A stretch of 64,000 nt of DNA from Yponomeuta sedellus (GCA_934045075.1 OW203725.1:3136623-3200622); one strand, 5' to 3'; counted from the stretch's first letter, positions 40,046 through 49,736 are shown. Notes: a model not told the origin generated them from the sequence alone. Numbers and translations: made by a program.

Positions 40046-40268
40046 CTTTGCAAGGCATGCTAAGCTGTTGGTGCCGGCTGTCTTGTAATGACAGTCGTTA
40101 AGCCATGTCAGAGGTCTTATGGCCGGCTTGATCACTTCTGGCAGTAAAGCTGCACTGTCTAACAATCTTCCACAAACCCGGACTTGGCCCTCGTGGTAGA
40201 GTATGGTCTAAACTTCCTGCGATGCAGGACGAGAGCCGTGCCCCGACAGTGTGACATGCAAGGGTTCA
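40046..40268 (+). mobile_element. 5S-SINE, head missing
   Basis: From CTTTGCAAGGCATGCTAAGC to the tail CATGCAAGGGTTC. The 5S part is absent. Confidence 0.8.
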
Positions 40269-41095
40269 TTATACGCGTAAGTATATACTTAAAAGCTTAG
40301 TATCGAAATGTTGATATTTTTGGTCATTTTAAAATTATTCTAAATATTATATGAATGAATGATAAGATAAGAGTATTTATTTAACTACTAAGTACCATTG
40401 AGCTCACCAATATGATTAACAGCGTGTATTATACTATAAAGAATTTTAATAATGATAATAATTTTTATAAATCGACCTCCACATTTAAAGATGTGTCTTG
40501 GAGACTTAAGCAGGGACTAGATTTCGCCTCTTACCACGATCCTGATAAAGTATTATTGTAAAATTTATCGTTCAACAATATTTTACACCACATTTATACA
40601 AACGTTCTCGAATAGAATTGACATTTTAAATTATAGGAGAGAATTTCCCAGGGCGAGATGATAAATTTTCATCGAAGAAATAGCTTTATAATATTCCGGA
40701 GGAGAGAAAGCGAAAGAGTAGCAGGTGTGACCTTTACGCATGGTTGCCTCTATAATATGTGACTCCCGACCGGTGTTGCCATATTCTGATCAAACGAAAT
40801 TGCCAATACTTGTAAACAGTCGCTTTAATCAGCGTACTTAAAATTGCTTTAATTTTCATTCACTACATCGACTTAATAAGACGTTTTATGGAGAAAGGCA
40901 TTTGAATTTTTTCAAGTAAAAGCAAAAAATCCTTGGAAAAATAACATTAAACGGAGAAAACTACGATTCTTGAGTCATATCATGCTCAGTCACAAGATAT
41001 GACTAAATGCTGAAACTCAGTCTACTAGGCAAAATCCAGGGACGAAGGAGACCTGGCCGCAGAAAACATCCAAAATCTTGCAGTATGTCTTCATC
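40269..41095. other. No recognisable feature
   Basis: About 800 bp of AT-rich sequence; the fragment CGCCTCTTACCACGATCCTG at 40525 resembles a few bases of LINE-R, too little to call. Confidence 0.4.
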
Positions 41096-41190
41096 ATCAA
41101 CCCTTTGTATCCCCACCGAGGGGTACGGGTCTCTTCCCTGAAGAAGGTATAGGCCATTCTCCACTACGGTGACCAAGTCCGGATTGGTGA
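41096..41190 (-). mobile_element. 5S-SINE 3' end fragment
   Basis: CATCAACCCTTTGTATCCCC .. GTACGGGTCTCTTCC .. CCAAGTCCGGATTGGTGA, diverged. Confidence 0.65.
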
Positions 41191-41464
41191 ATAAGAACAT
41201 AATTAGTATTTGCAATTTTATAACACTATAATTAATATTTTCACGTTGACATGCTTATTAGCGCAATTTTAAATTTTAATTGTATAATTTTAATCATAAT
41301 TCTATAATTTTAAATGACACCTTTTTTTAGCATTTGTTTTAATGTATTATTTTAATGACATGAATTAATTCAAATTTTATTGGTGCATTTGACTTAAAGG
41401 TTGCCACAAGATAATTAGTGGCAGGACCTAGACAAAAAAAAACATAGATCTGGCAGGGAATAGA
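41191..41464. other. No recognisable feature
   Basis: AT-rich spacer; nothing recognised. Confidence 0.4.
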
Positions 41465-41570
41465 GACGCCAAAAGCTTACACCCGTAAGTCCGCGTTGGG
41501 CGCGCACGGTAATAAAGCCCAAACTATCTCTCTCTCTCACTGAGAAAGGGCCTGCGCATTTACTTTATTT
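41465..41570 (+). mobile_element. SINE-E tail fragment
   Basis: GTCCGCGTTGGGCGCGCACG then AATAAAGCCCAAACTATCTC and CTGAGAAAGGGCCTGCGC. Confidence 0.6.
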
Positions 41571-42039
41571 TAATGGTAACCCTAAAAAATTCGCTGTCCT
41601 TCACTACTCTTGATGTCTCTATTCTATTCTAGATCTATGTAAAGCATGCTTAAAAGGCATGAAAATAAATTAAATGTAAGTCAGGCCTTAAGCTGATTGC
41701 CAAATCGTTTAACCACGAGGACTTGTCATCGACACGCTAAAAAATAAAAAGGAAGATTACTAAAAAATCATTGGATACAACTCAAAATGTGACGCGACAA
41801 CAAATTGCAATTTTCGGTCGCGATTACTTCCTCGAAGATAAATAACCCAATCTGGCAACACTGTTTTTGCAAACGACGTTTTCTTCTGGGAAGGCACGTC
41901 TACGTCGGAAATGGTCGGGAAAATGTTTTCTTGACGCTGAGAGAAATTATTATAAGGTAGGAAGCTATTTGCGAGAATTTTTTTGGAGTTATTCAACGGC
42001 GTCTACAGACATCATTCTATCTTTACTTTGATTTTATAA
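41571..42039. other. No recognisable feature
   Basis: A 78-codon minus-strand frame at 41760-41996 shows no motif; not called. Confidence 0.35.
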
Positions 42040-42175
42040 TTATTAAACGAGACTAATCACGAATATTTTTAAGTAGAAAGTGAGTAGCTTATTTCCCGAC
42101 GTTTCGACAGCGTTGCAGTTCCCGTGCATTGTCACAGGTAGACTGAAAAGGCGAGGATAGTCAATTATTGTAGTG
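42040..42175 (+). mobile_element. MITE-H single arm, diverged
   Basis: TTATTAAACGAGACTAATCA .. CCCGACGTTTCGACAGCGTT .. CAGTTCCCGTGCATTGTCAC then AGGTAGAC. I do not see a matching right arm nearby. Confidence 0.5.
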
Positions 42176-42600
42176 AGGGCAGGTGGTCTACCCTCAAGTC
42201 ACTTTTAGTTTTTCGCAGCGGGCCAACACACGACACTCACTACGTCCGAGGACAGGTCCGGTGGTAAGGCGCGTCATTTGAATTTACTTATCACTGGATT
42301 CGATGATGGGCAAAAACAGTACTATTTGCGTATTTAATTCAATAACCACTAAGTAAGCGGGACCAACGTAGACACTTCGCAATGAGTAGTAGTTTATGAT
42401 CAGCAGTCGTATACACACAAACGTACATACGTATACACATACATCAGATTCAAAACTTAACCAAAATTAAATAACTAGGTATAAAAAGTTGTTATTTTTA
42501 CCACATCTTTATCATTTTTACCACGATAGTCATAGTGGATCACAAAAAAAAACAAAAAAGACCTAATGCATGCCCTTAAAAGGAGAGCTTTTCTTGCCAA
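42176..42600. other. No recognisable feature
   Basis: ACGTACATACGTATACACAT near 42420 is a short alternating stretch. Nothing else. Confidence 0.4.
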
Positions 42601-42890
42601 AAAGATCTCTAATCTTATAGTAAAGTAAGTAAAAATATTTTTATTTCCACCAACAAAACACTGGTTGAAAGAATAAAGTTTACATTTGGTTAACATACAC
42701 ATTTTTACAAACTAGTCTCAGCCAAGTAACAATAATTTAAAGTGACATTGGCACTTTTTATAATTTATATAAAAACAGTGACCCATAATATACGCAATTG
42801 GCAGCAAAAGGCGCAGTGCTCAGCGCGGGCCGTCAGACGTCGTGGATTTCACGCCCTCCAACGGCGCTGATTTTCAGCACTTACCTAAAC
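42601..42890 (-). mobile_element. Possible LINE 3' UTR fragment
   Basis: Shares the CGGCGCTGATTTTCAG block and the general make-up (a TTTATT near the low-coordinate end) with 44845-45090. No coding part remains, so the family is not identified. Confidence 0.35.
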
Positions 42891-42904
42891 TAAAGCTAAA
42901 ATTA

Positions 42905-43230
42905 TACTATTTTTATTTTTAATGCTCTAACCCGTGCTAAGGACAATTTTAAAAACCTATTTAGAGGCTAAAAATTCCACCCATGCCGGGATTCAAACCC
43001 GCGACCTCTGGCTATCCGTGCCAGCGCTCTATCCAACTGAGCTAATGGGCGACTCACCGGCATCAGTGATACAGAGAATAGTGTAAAGAGGTTCGAAATT
43101 TCACTGATGCCGGTGAGTCGCCCATTAGCTCAGTTGGATAGAGCGCTGGCACGGATAGCGCGCGGTCACGGGTTCGAATCCCGGCATGGGTGGAATTTTT
43201 AGCCTCTAAATAGGTTTTTAAAGCTAAAAT
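42905..43230. mobile_element. T-element palindrome (two half-elements head to head)
   Basis: The left half (−) ends in GCGACTCACCGGCATCAGTG. The right half (+) starts at ATACAGAGAATAGTGTAAAG and repeats everything in reverse, including CCCATTAGCTCAGTTGGATA and GGTTCGAATCCC. The arms are about 130 bp and nearly identical. Confidence 0.85.
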
Positions 43231-43421
43231 ACTTAAAACTAAACCTAAATAATACAAGGGTAGATGGTATAAAAAATTATCCATGCGTGGGTCAATAGAA
43301 AATTATTGATACAAACCAAGACAAATCAGCACAGAAGGTTCACTGATGTTTTAATCATAAATAAAAATAGTTAATTTAATCTCATTACCCTAATGTACAG
43401 TTTAATGCTTAGTGTGTATGA

Positions 43422-43490
43422 GTGTGTGTCCGTGTGCGTGCGTGTGGGAGTGTTGTGTGTGAGGGTGTGTGTGCGTGTGTGTGGATGTGT
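43422..43490. repeat. Imperfect (GT)n-rich microsatellite
   Basis: GTGTGTGTCCGTGTGCGTGC and similar, interrupted. The 77-codon plus frame and the 60-codon minus frame over it are artefacts. Confidence 0.8.
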
Positions 43491-43511
43491 GTATATGTTA
43501 TTTATTTTGTA

Positions 43512-43611
43512 TATTTGACAGCATATTGTTATATATATAAGCAACACAAGCATGCATATATATATATATGCTTGTGTTGCTTATATATATATAACAATAT
43601 GCTGTCAAATA
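43512..43611. repeat. Near-perfect 100-bp palindrome
   Basis: Left arm TATTTGACAGCATATTGTTA .. GCAACACAAGCA, centre of TA repeats, right arm its reverse complement with one extra TA unit. It could be a small fold-back element. Confidence 0.92.
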
Positions 43612-43970
43612 CATATGTATATGTGCTTGTGGATTTTTTAGTTCGCATTATCTAATCCAATCTATCACATTATTTAACAGGCAAAAGATTCACAGCCCGA
43701 TTTACTGCCACACCGATACGGGGTCCGCCAAGACCCATCGGACGTGCGATATTGATTAACAATGTCAGAATGGACAGTAAATCCGTCTTATCGGACACGG
43801 CGCGGGGATTACGCCCGTCAGTGACGGTACAACGAATTGGCAATTCAAAACGATGCATGCCGTCGTGATTGTAGTTACGTGTGTGTGGGTGTGTAGTTGA
43901 TATAGTCCTTATATGGGGAGTATATTCACGTGAATACGGATGTCAAGTGTGAAATTAAATGGGATGAGAT
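43612..43970. other. Unassigned; GC-richer 62-codon open frame
   Basis: The minus strand 43670-43858 reads DGRNPRAVSDKTDLLSILTL then LINIARPMGLGGPRIGVAVN. Base composition is richer in GC than the surroundings. I do not recognise a family, and it may be a fragment of a repeat not otherwise present here. Confidence 0.35.
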
Positions 43971-43974
43971 GAGA

Positions 43975-44133
43975 TGAGATGAAAAGGTTTATTCATAGTA
44001 GCGCAGAAAGTGCGGTTTCATGAAAGTTACAAGTCAAATTAGGGGTCCATTTCAATAATTAGATAATTTTGGAGTAAAAATGGACAAAAAAACTCCACAC
44101 TTAGTCTTTTCAAAGTTCTTAATTAAGATAACG
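43975..44133 (-). mobile_element. 'GGTTTATTCA' repeat (LINE 3' UTR-like), part 1
   Basis: AAAAGGTTTATTCATAGTAG then GGTTTCATGAAAGTTACAAG and GGGGTCCATTTCAATAATTA. Relatives at 54055-54185 and 60668-60800. It is continued at 44525 after an inserted 5S-SINE. Confidence 0.6.
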
Positions 44134-44182
44134 CACGAGCGCTTCGACGATAATTCACATAATTATCGTCGAAGCGCTCGTG
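44134..44182. repeat. Hairpin made from the 5S-SINE 5' end
   Basis: CACGAGCGCTTCGACGATAA and its reverse complement around a short centre. The right arm is the first about 20 bases of the following SINE. Confidence 0.85.
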
Positions 44183-44523
44183 GCCCGTCGAACCGAGTGA
44201 TTGGAATCAATCACTCAAGTTAAGCATTAATAGGCGTGGTCAGGTGTGGGATGGGTAACCGTCCCGTTACTACCGTAGTAGCATTTTTACGAGCGCTTCC
44301 GGGATTTGCAAGGCACGTTAAGCCGTGGGTGCCGGCTGTCATGTAATGGCAGTCGTTAAGCTATGTCAGAGGTCTCATGGGTGGCTCGATGACTTCTGGC
44401 AGTAAGGCCCGCCACTGTCTTACAATCCTCCACCAACCCTGACTTGGCCCCCGTGGTGGAGTATGGCCTAACCTAATCAACACAGGAAGAGACCCGTGCC
44501 CCAGCAGTGACATATAGGGTTAA
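44172..44523 (+). mobile_element. 5S-SINE, full length, inserted in the 'GGTTTATTCA' repeat
   Basis: Head GAAGCGCTCGTGGCCCGTCG, core with GGATGGGTAACCGTCCCGTT, body, and tail CAGTGACATATAGGGTT. The left flank AATTAAG.. and the right flank ACCGACATAATTATTATAAA continue one repeat that is uninterrupted (apart from a SINE-D) at 60668-61230. Confidence 0.84.
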
Positions 44524-44755
44524 AACCGACATAATTATTATAAAACATAGACCTCATGCATTGTATTGGCTTGAATTCCAGACATCATTGTCATCTAAAT
44601 AATCCTTTATGTTATAGTTTATAACTTGTTATAGCCCTTTTTGCACAAAATGTACTTAACACATTTTTTGAACGGCTTTTAATGCAAGCTTAATATATCT
44701 TTATATACCTGTGCTATATTCTAAAGTAAGTAAGGTGAAGAATTGTGTCTTCAGC
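44524..44755 (-). mobile_element. 'GGTTTATTCA' repeat, part 2
   Basis: ATAATTATTATAAAACATAG .. GCATTGTATTGGCTTGAATT .. CATCATTGTCATCTAAATAA, matching 60800-60875 and 61131-61225. Confidence 0.6.
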
Positions 44756-44844
44756 ATTTTTTACATCAAAACATGCCGACCAACCTCTTTCGTTTCATAA
44801 ACCTTTATCACCTTGCAGGAACGTAAAGAGCAAAAAAAATAGAA

Positions 44845-45090
44845 AAAGAAGAAAAACATTTATTATAGCCACAGTACACAGGCCACAATAACAAAACAAA
44901 CTTAAAACACATTACTAAATAACATAAAAAAAGAAAAGAACACTAAAGGTCACGGCGTGTCGTGTCACTGCCGCTATAAACGGCAACTGACTCAGCCTAT
45001 GCTGATGGGCAAGCCTTCAGCGCTGATTTTCAGTCAGTGCCAGGAGGTGTTCCGCGAGCGTTACAGACTGCGGTGTGGTGCAATCATGGG
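44845..45090 (-). mobile_element. Possible LINE 3' UTR fragment
   Basis: Begins ACATTTATTATAGCCACAGT (reverse of a poly-A signal region) and includes CTTCAGCGCTGATTTTCAGT. Non-coding, class unknown. Confidence 0.4.
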
Positions 45091-45464
45091 AAATACCATA
45101 CTGAATAGAATACTTATATGTAATATAGAGTAATAGTTGTATAGAATAGAATACATAATATGCATACAGACTGAAACAGGTACTAGAATCCTAAAACGGA
45201 ACCCTTTACTTTAAATACAGAGGAAAAGAGATGCACATTCTGTAGCCAAGTCTTCCTACTTGTCTATGGTTAATCTATGGGTTGATCGACTTTGCAATAT
45301 CGATCAATGGCAATGCAATGTTCAATGACACTTGATACAATAATTTACATCGTCTGGAAGAGATCGCTCTTAGCGATGATACCGCCAATAGTACAACATT
45401 GCTTAGTTTTCAGAAATCATGGTTGTATCCTTTTTTTCTGGCTGTGCAATAGTGTTCTCTATCT
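45091..45464. other. No recognisable feature
   Basis: AT-rich spacer; nothing recognised. Confidence 0.4.
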
Positions 45465-45690
45465 TAGTCTGTTAGCATTTAGAATATACCTCGGCTACTG
45501 TCGGATAGAATCGGATATATTCGTATAATAGAAATGTCGGAACTAATATGACACTTAATTTCGAAATCGGAACTAATATGACACTTAATTTCAAAATCAG
45601 AACCCGATCATCAGTACGAAAACCGGTGAAAATTGGCGAAAACCGAACCCTACTCTAGAGTCCGAGGTATATTCTAAAAGCTAACAGACT
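45465..45690. mobile_element. MITE-G, complete copy
   Basis: Ends TAGTCTGTTAGCATTTAGAA then TATACCTCGG, and the reverse complement ending CTAAAAGCTAACAGACTA. About 225 bp, no coding capacity. Inside, CGGAACTAATATGACACTTA is duplicated. TA lies at both ends, so a TA target is possible. Confidence 0.85.
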
Positions 45691-45699
45691 ATATCTATC

Positions 45700-46088
45700 T
45701 ATCTTCACCGAAATTTCACTGTTGTGGACTTATATTCTTGTGACATTGGTCTTTGCATCTACGTAATCAGATGATTTTATAAAACGTCCAGTGGCATCTT
45801 CACACACTAGACGGGTGAAAGGACCACTCGGAATCTGCAGTGCCTGGAATCTTTAAATGGTGTAGGCTTGCTCAGCACCCATACCATCCTGACAGCTTAG
45901 TCGGCCTAGCCCACAGGAAAGATCAATACATGCGAACAAAACAAGCCGTGGGTTGTTTTCTCACGACGTTTTCCTTCAGGGTGCCACTACAAATTCTCAA
46001 ATGTACCTACATACGTAACTTTGAAATTAAACAAAGTCATTGGTACCCGCACTGGGGATCGATCCTGGGTACTTGCAAGCCATAATAT
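45700..46088 (-). mobile_element. SINE-E head with the long 'CTTGCCCAGCACC' tail
   Basis: On the minus strand: B-box region ACCCAGGATCGATCCCCAGT (46070), then AATGACTTTGTTTAATTTCA and GAAAACGTCGTGAG. The second tail type follows, with GCCTACACCATTTAAAGATT and GTCCTTTCACCCGTCT. It is cut at the head end. Confidence 0.7.
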
Positions 46089-46519
46089 ATAGGTTTTTGT
46101 CAAACAATACCAATAAAACGACACGGTACGCTTTAGCGTGACAACCGACATATTACAGACAGCTGCTTTACGTTCTTATGCCTAACAATGTAGATTTACG
46201 GTAGAAAAACCTTATTCTGTGCACTTTTCTCCAATAATAAAGCCAATAACGAACATACGAGCCAAGGCGGGCAACACAATGTAGAATCTAGGCAACATTG
46301 CCCGCCGTATTGGCAATGTTGCCAAAGTAATTGATTTAAAAGTTTAAGAAGAACTTGTAGGCGGCAGCGCTACAGGTGTTTGGAGCATATCACACTGAGA
46401 AAGTTATAGGACGCTATTTAGGAGCCCTCAGTCAGGGCATCTTTCTGTGGCATTACAGAAGCGATACGGTGGCGCGTTGGTCATGATACTGTTAATTAAG
46501 CTGTTTAAGTTGTTAATTG
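46089..46519. other. No gene; one imperfect hairpin
   Basis: CGGGCAACACAATGTAGAAT .. GGCAACATTGCCCG around 46270-46310 can fold. The rest is unassigned. Confidence 0.45.
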
Positions 46520-46878
46520 AAGCGCTCGTGGCCTAGTCGAACCAAGTGATTGGACTCAATCACTTGAGTTAAGCAACAACAGGCGCGTTCAGGTGCAGGA
46601 TGGGTGACCGTCCCATGACTACCGCATTTGTCATTTTTTCGAGCGTTTCCGTGCTTCTCAAGGCACGTTAAGACGTTGGTGCCGGCTGTCATGTAATGAC
46701 AGTCGTTAAGCCGTGTCAGAGGCCTTATGGGCGGCTGGATAACTTCTCACAGTAAGGCCCGCCACTGTCTTACAATCCTCCACAAAACAGGACTTGATTC
46801 CCCTGGTGGAATATGGCCCAACCTTCCTAAGATGCAGGAAGAGACCCGTGCCCCAGCAGTGGGGACATTCTTGGGTTG
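46520..46878 (+). mobile_element. 5S-SINE, full length
   Basis: The clearest 5S-like core in the window: TTAAGCAACAACAGGCGCGT .. AGGATGGGTGACCGTCCCAT. The head is GAAGCGCTCGTGGCCTAGTC and the tail GGGGACATTCTTGGGTTGAT. Confidence 0.9.
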
Positions 46879-46904
46879 ATATCGATATCAAAGCTGTTTT
46901 CGGG

Positions 46905-47075
46905 AAAAGGCTTGCCCAGCACATTACATGTCCATTTAAAAAACGATGTCCCAGGCACTGCAGGATCCGAGTGGTCACATCACCCATCTAGTGTGAGTGA
47001 AGGTGCCATTGGACGCTGTATAAATCATCTTATTACGTAGATGCGAAGGTCAATGTCTTTTTGGGAAAACTTAAT
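46905..47075 (+). mobile_element. SINE-E second-type tail fragment
   Basis: CTTGCCCAGCACATTACATG .. GATGTCCCAGGCACTGCAGG .. TGGACGCTGTATAAATCATC. This is the tail also seen at 48940-49100, 59810-60000 and at the window end. Confidence 0.65.
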
Positions 47076-47254
47076 TATGTTACTGTTTCATGAATAACAC
47101 CGTTTTGATTTTTTATTGCATCTTTTTTATTTAGGGACTTTGTTCGTAGAAAGAACATGTTTTTCCCTAGTGAATATTGTTTTACCTATAAATACATGCT
47201 GTGATGCATTTGCATCACTGAGTTGGTACCAAGACACCACAAAAGCGATATAGA

Positions 47255-47349
47255 ATTAAGTGTCATATTAGTTCCGATATTTCTATTACATGAATATATC
47301 CGATTCTATCCGATAGTAGCCGATTTATATTCTAAAAGCTAACAGACTA
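47255..47349. mobile_element. MITE-G right half, abutting mariner
   Basis: AGTGTCATATTAGTTCCGAT .. TATATTCTAAAAGCTAACAG then ACTA. The last bases are directly followed by the mariner left end. Confidence 0.75.
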
Positions 47350-48601
47350 TACATAGGCTGCTACTTATGTAGGTATGCGGAATCTGGGATTCCAATAATT
47401 TTAAACGCAATGTCTGACCTCCATGGTCAAATTCGTTCTTTTTTTAAATACTGGCCGCTAATATTTTTCTCTTATATATGTAAGTGTTTTGTTTTTGTTG
47501 GGTTTTAAATGCCATATCGCTAAGAAAATGGAACTCACTCGTGAAAATATTCTTGCTATGATTTATTAAGATTTTCGACGTGATTTAACACAACAACAGT
47601 GCGTAGATCAATGAACTTCGACTTTTGGTGGTGAATCTCCATCAAAAACGACTGTGTATCACTGGTTTAGTGAGTTTAATCGCGGGCGCAGTAAGCTCAC
47701 GGACGAAGTTAAAGAAGGTCGCCCGAAATCGGTGGTTGTGCCACAAAATATTGAAGCTGTGCGAAAACTAATAATGCAAGACCGCCATGTTACGTATCGC
47801 GAGATAGAAGCTAATCTGGGCATATGTATGACGAGCATTTGTAGGATATTACATAAACATATGTCTGTAATAAAAATTTGTTCACGTTGGATCCCGCACA
47901 ACTTAACTCAGGATCAAAAAGATGCTCGCGTCGGATTGTGCAAGAGAACCTTAAAAAATTCAACGGAGGCGACTCAAAATCTGTTTATAATATCTACACA
48001 GGTGACGAATCCTGGATCTACGCGTACGATCCCGAAACTAAATAACAATCAATCAATGTGCAAAAAGCACTGTAAAGCAAATGGTGCTTTTTGGGTATTA
48101 ATGGCCATGTGGCTACAATACCACTGTAGAATCGCAGAACAGTTAATTCGGAGTGGTACAAGACCATTTGTTTGCCGGAAGTATTTGAAGAAATACGCCA
48201 AAACAACCAGCGACGCAGAATCATACTTCACCATGACAATGCCAGCTTTCATACATCTCAGGAAACAACTACATTTTTGGATGGTCAAAAAATAGAATTG
48301 ATGGGTCATCCACCGTACAGCCCTGATTTGGCTCCCAATGATTTCTATTTATTCCCAAATGTAAAGAATAAATTACGTGGTCCACGATTTTCGACCCGTG
48401 AAGATGCCGTAGATGCGTTCAAACGGCACGTTTTGGAGATACCTCAATCAGAGTGGAAAAAGTGTTTTACAAATTGGTTTCATCGAATGCAAAAGTGTAT
48501 CGATCATAGTGGAGAATACTTTGAAAAACAATAAAAGCATATTTAGCCATATACATTTGTTTATTTTTTCTATTCCGCATACACAAGTAGAAGCCCTCGT
48601 A
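47350..48601 (+). mobile_element. mariner element, about 1.25 kb, inactive
   Basis: Left end TACATAGGCTGCTACTTATG then TAGGTATGCGGAAT. The right end, read inward, is TACGAGGGCTTCTACTTGTG then TATGCGGAAT. The two agree except for a few changes and a 2-base indel. TA at each end (47350 and 48600) fits the mariner TA target. Confidence 0.82.
47528..48534 (+). pseudogene. mariner transposase, D,D34D type, broken frame
   Basis: The start ATG at 47528 is followed by TAA at codon 14 and TGA at codon 29. The helix-turn-helix region follows (VYHWFSEFNRGRSKLTDEVK; RHVTYREIEANLGICMTSIC; WIPHNLT). A frameshift near 47955 separates it from GDESWIYAYDPETK, which holds the first catalytic Asp (48004). The last part is open again (48172-48534): ILHHDNASFHT (Asp 48235) and HPPYSPDLAPNDFYLFP (Asp 48340). 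Those two are exactly 35 codons apart, the D34D spacing of mariners. The family cuts and pastes DNA at TA sites. Length matches the usual roughly 345 aa. It cannot make an active enzyme. Confidence 0.9.
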
Positions 48602-48737
48602 CGTTGCATTGATGAGTAAAATTTTTGGATTTATTGTCTTTTTATAGCTTACAAATTAATAACAGTTTCGTTGCAGACGCGCAAAAGTAACGTTTTTTAA
48701 ATAGGTAAAGATTAAACCCGTTTAATATATAACTATA
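48602..48737. other. No recognisable feature
   Basis: Ends with AAACCCGTTTAATATATAAC, a short scrap of a MITE-H end. Confidence 0.4.
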
Positions 48738-49102
48738 GTAGCTAATGGAGCGGTGGTAGCTCAGTGGGTAGAACCATAGACTGGCAAGCGAGAAACCCAG
48801 GTTCGATCCCGAGTGCGAACATGTACCAATGACTTTGTTTAATTTCAAAGTTACGTGCCTTTAGTAAATTTGTAGTCGCAATACCACACGCTAATGGTGA
48901 AGGAAAGCATCGTGAGGGAACCCGCGACTTGGTTGGCTCCGCACGTATTGACTAGTCTTTCCTGTGGGCTAGGCCGACTAGGCTGTCAGGATGGTATAGG
49001 TGCTGGGCAAGCCTACACCATCTATAAAACCATGTCCCAGGCACTACAGCGTCGGAGTGGTCCCTTCACCTATCTAGTGTGGGTGAAGATTCAGCAATTC
49101 AT
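48738..49102 (+). mobile_element. SINE-E with the long second-type tail
   Basis: Head GCGGTGGTAGCTCAGTGGGT .. AACCCAGGTTCGATCCCGAG with good A and B boxes. The body is AATGACTTTGTTTAATTTCA .. ATACCACACGCTAATGGTGA. The tail is TGGGCTAGGCCGACTAGGCT .. GTGCTGGGCAAGCCTACACC .. GGAGTGGTCCCTTCACC. It shares its head with 5403-5720 but not its tail. Confidence 0.8.
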
Positions 49103-49237
49103 CCAACACATTCAGCGATTCATTTTTATATTATAGAGATACGTTCAACCAAATAGGGGATGTATGAGAAAAGGAGAAGACAAAAAGTACCCGAAACCGG
49201 CGTGCGTGCATGGAGCGAATTATGAACGCTGTATAAA

Positions 49238-49266
49238 TCATCTCATTAAGTAGATGCAAAAAGGCC
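49238..49266 (+). mobile_element. SINE-E second-type tail end
   Basis: TAAATCATCTCATTAAGTAG then ATGCAAAAAGGCC, the same words as at 63955-64000. Confidence 0.6.
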
Positions 49267-49460
49267 AATATTATTATTATAGTAGCTGACCTAGCGAACT
49301 TCTTACAGCATTCAGAGAACTTTTTTTTAATTTTTCTCTCCGTAAGAACCATCCTCGTACTTCAAGGAATATTCTAAAAAAATAATTAGTGAAATCGGTT
49401 CAGCTGCTCTCGAGATTTGCGCTTACCAACACATTCAGCGATTCATTTTTATATTATAGA
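49267..49460 (+). mobile_element. 'TAGCTGACCCAGCG' repeat, third copy
   Basis: TAGTAGCTGACCTAGCGAAC .. ATCGGTTCAGCTGCTCTCGA .. CATTCAGCGATTCATTTTTA, closely matching 28772-28975. Confidence 0.65.
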
Positions 49461-49640
49461 GATACGTTCAACCAAATAGGGGATGTATGAGAAAAGGAGA
49501 AGACAAAAAGTACCCGAAACCGGCGTGCGTGCATGGAGCGAATTATGAACGTTGATAAAGCGAAGGTGGTATGTCAGGATCGTGGCAAGTGGCAGTCCCT
49601 GGTCTCTGCCTACCACTCTAGGATGCAGGTATGAGGTTAT
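49461..49640 (+). pseudogene. LINE-R 3' end
   Basis: ACCAAATAGGGGATGTATGA, then the RRACM-like region with a change (GTGCGTGCATGGAGCGAATT), and AAGTGGCAGTCCCTGGTCTC .. GGATGCAGGTATGAGG. Non-functional. Confidence 0.65.
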
Positions 49641-49736
49641 AATATTTCCTTATGTTATGAAAATGTTATGAAATGTTTAACAATGACCGACTATGCTATA
49701 TAAATAATCGCGATATTTTTTTTTTTTAGAATGTAA

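Larger units (their letters stand above)
49103..49548. repeat. 323-bp tandem duplication (two partial copies)
   Basis: The segment from CCAACACATTCAGCGATTCA through TATTATAGAGATACGTTCAA, AAAAGTACCCGAAACCGGCG to GGAGCGAATTATGAACG occurs at 49103-49226 and again at 49426-49548. The copies are virtually identical, so the duplication is recent. Confidence 0.85.

Noticed and set aside
45465..45690. MITE-G considered as a solo LTR
   Set aside because: Its ends are inverted repeats of over 25 bp rather than the short TG..CA of an LTR, and there is no primer site or polypurine tract beside any copy.
46575..46625. A functional 5S rRNA gene
   Set aside because: Only the internal promoter part of 5S is retained. 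The 5' and 3' ends that pair to form helix I are absent, and the unit continues into SINE sequence.
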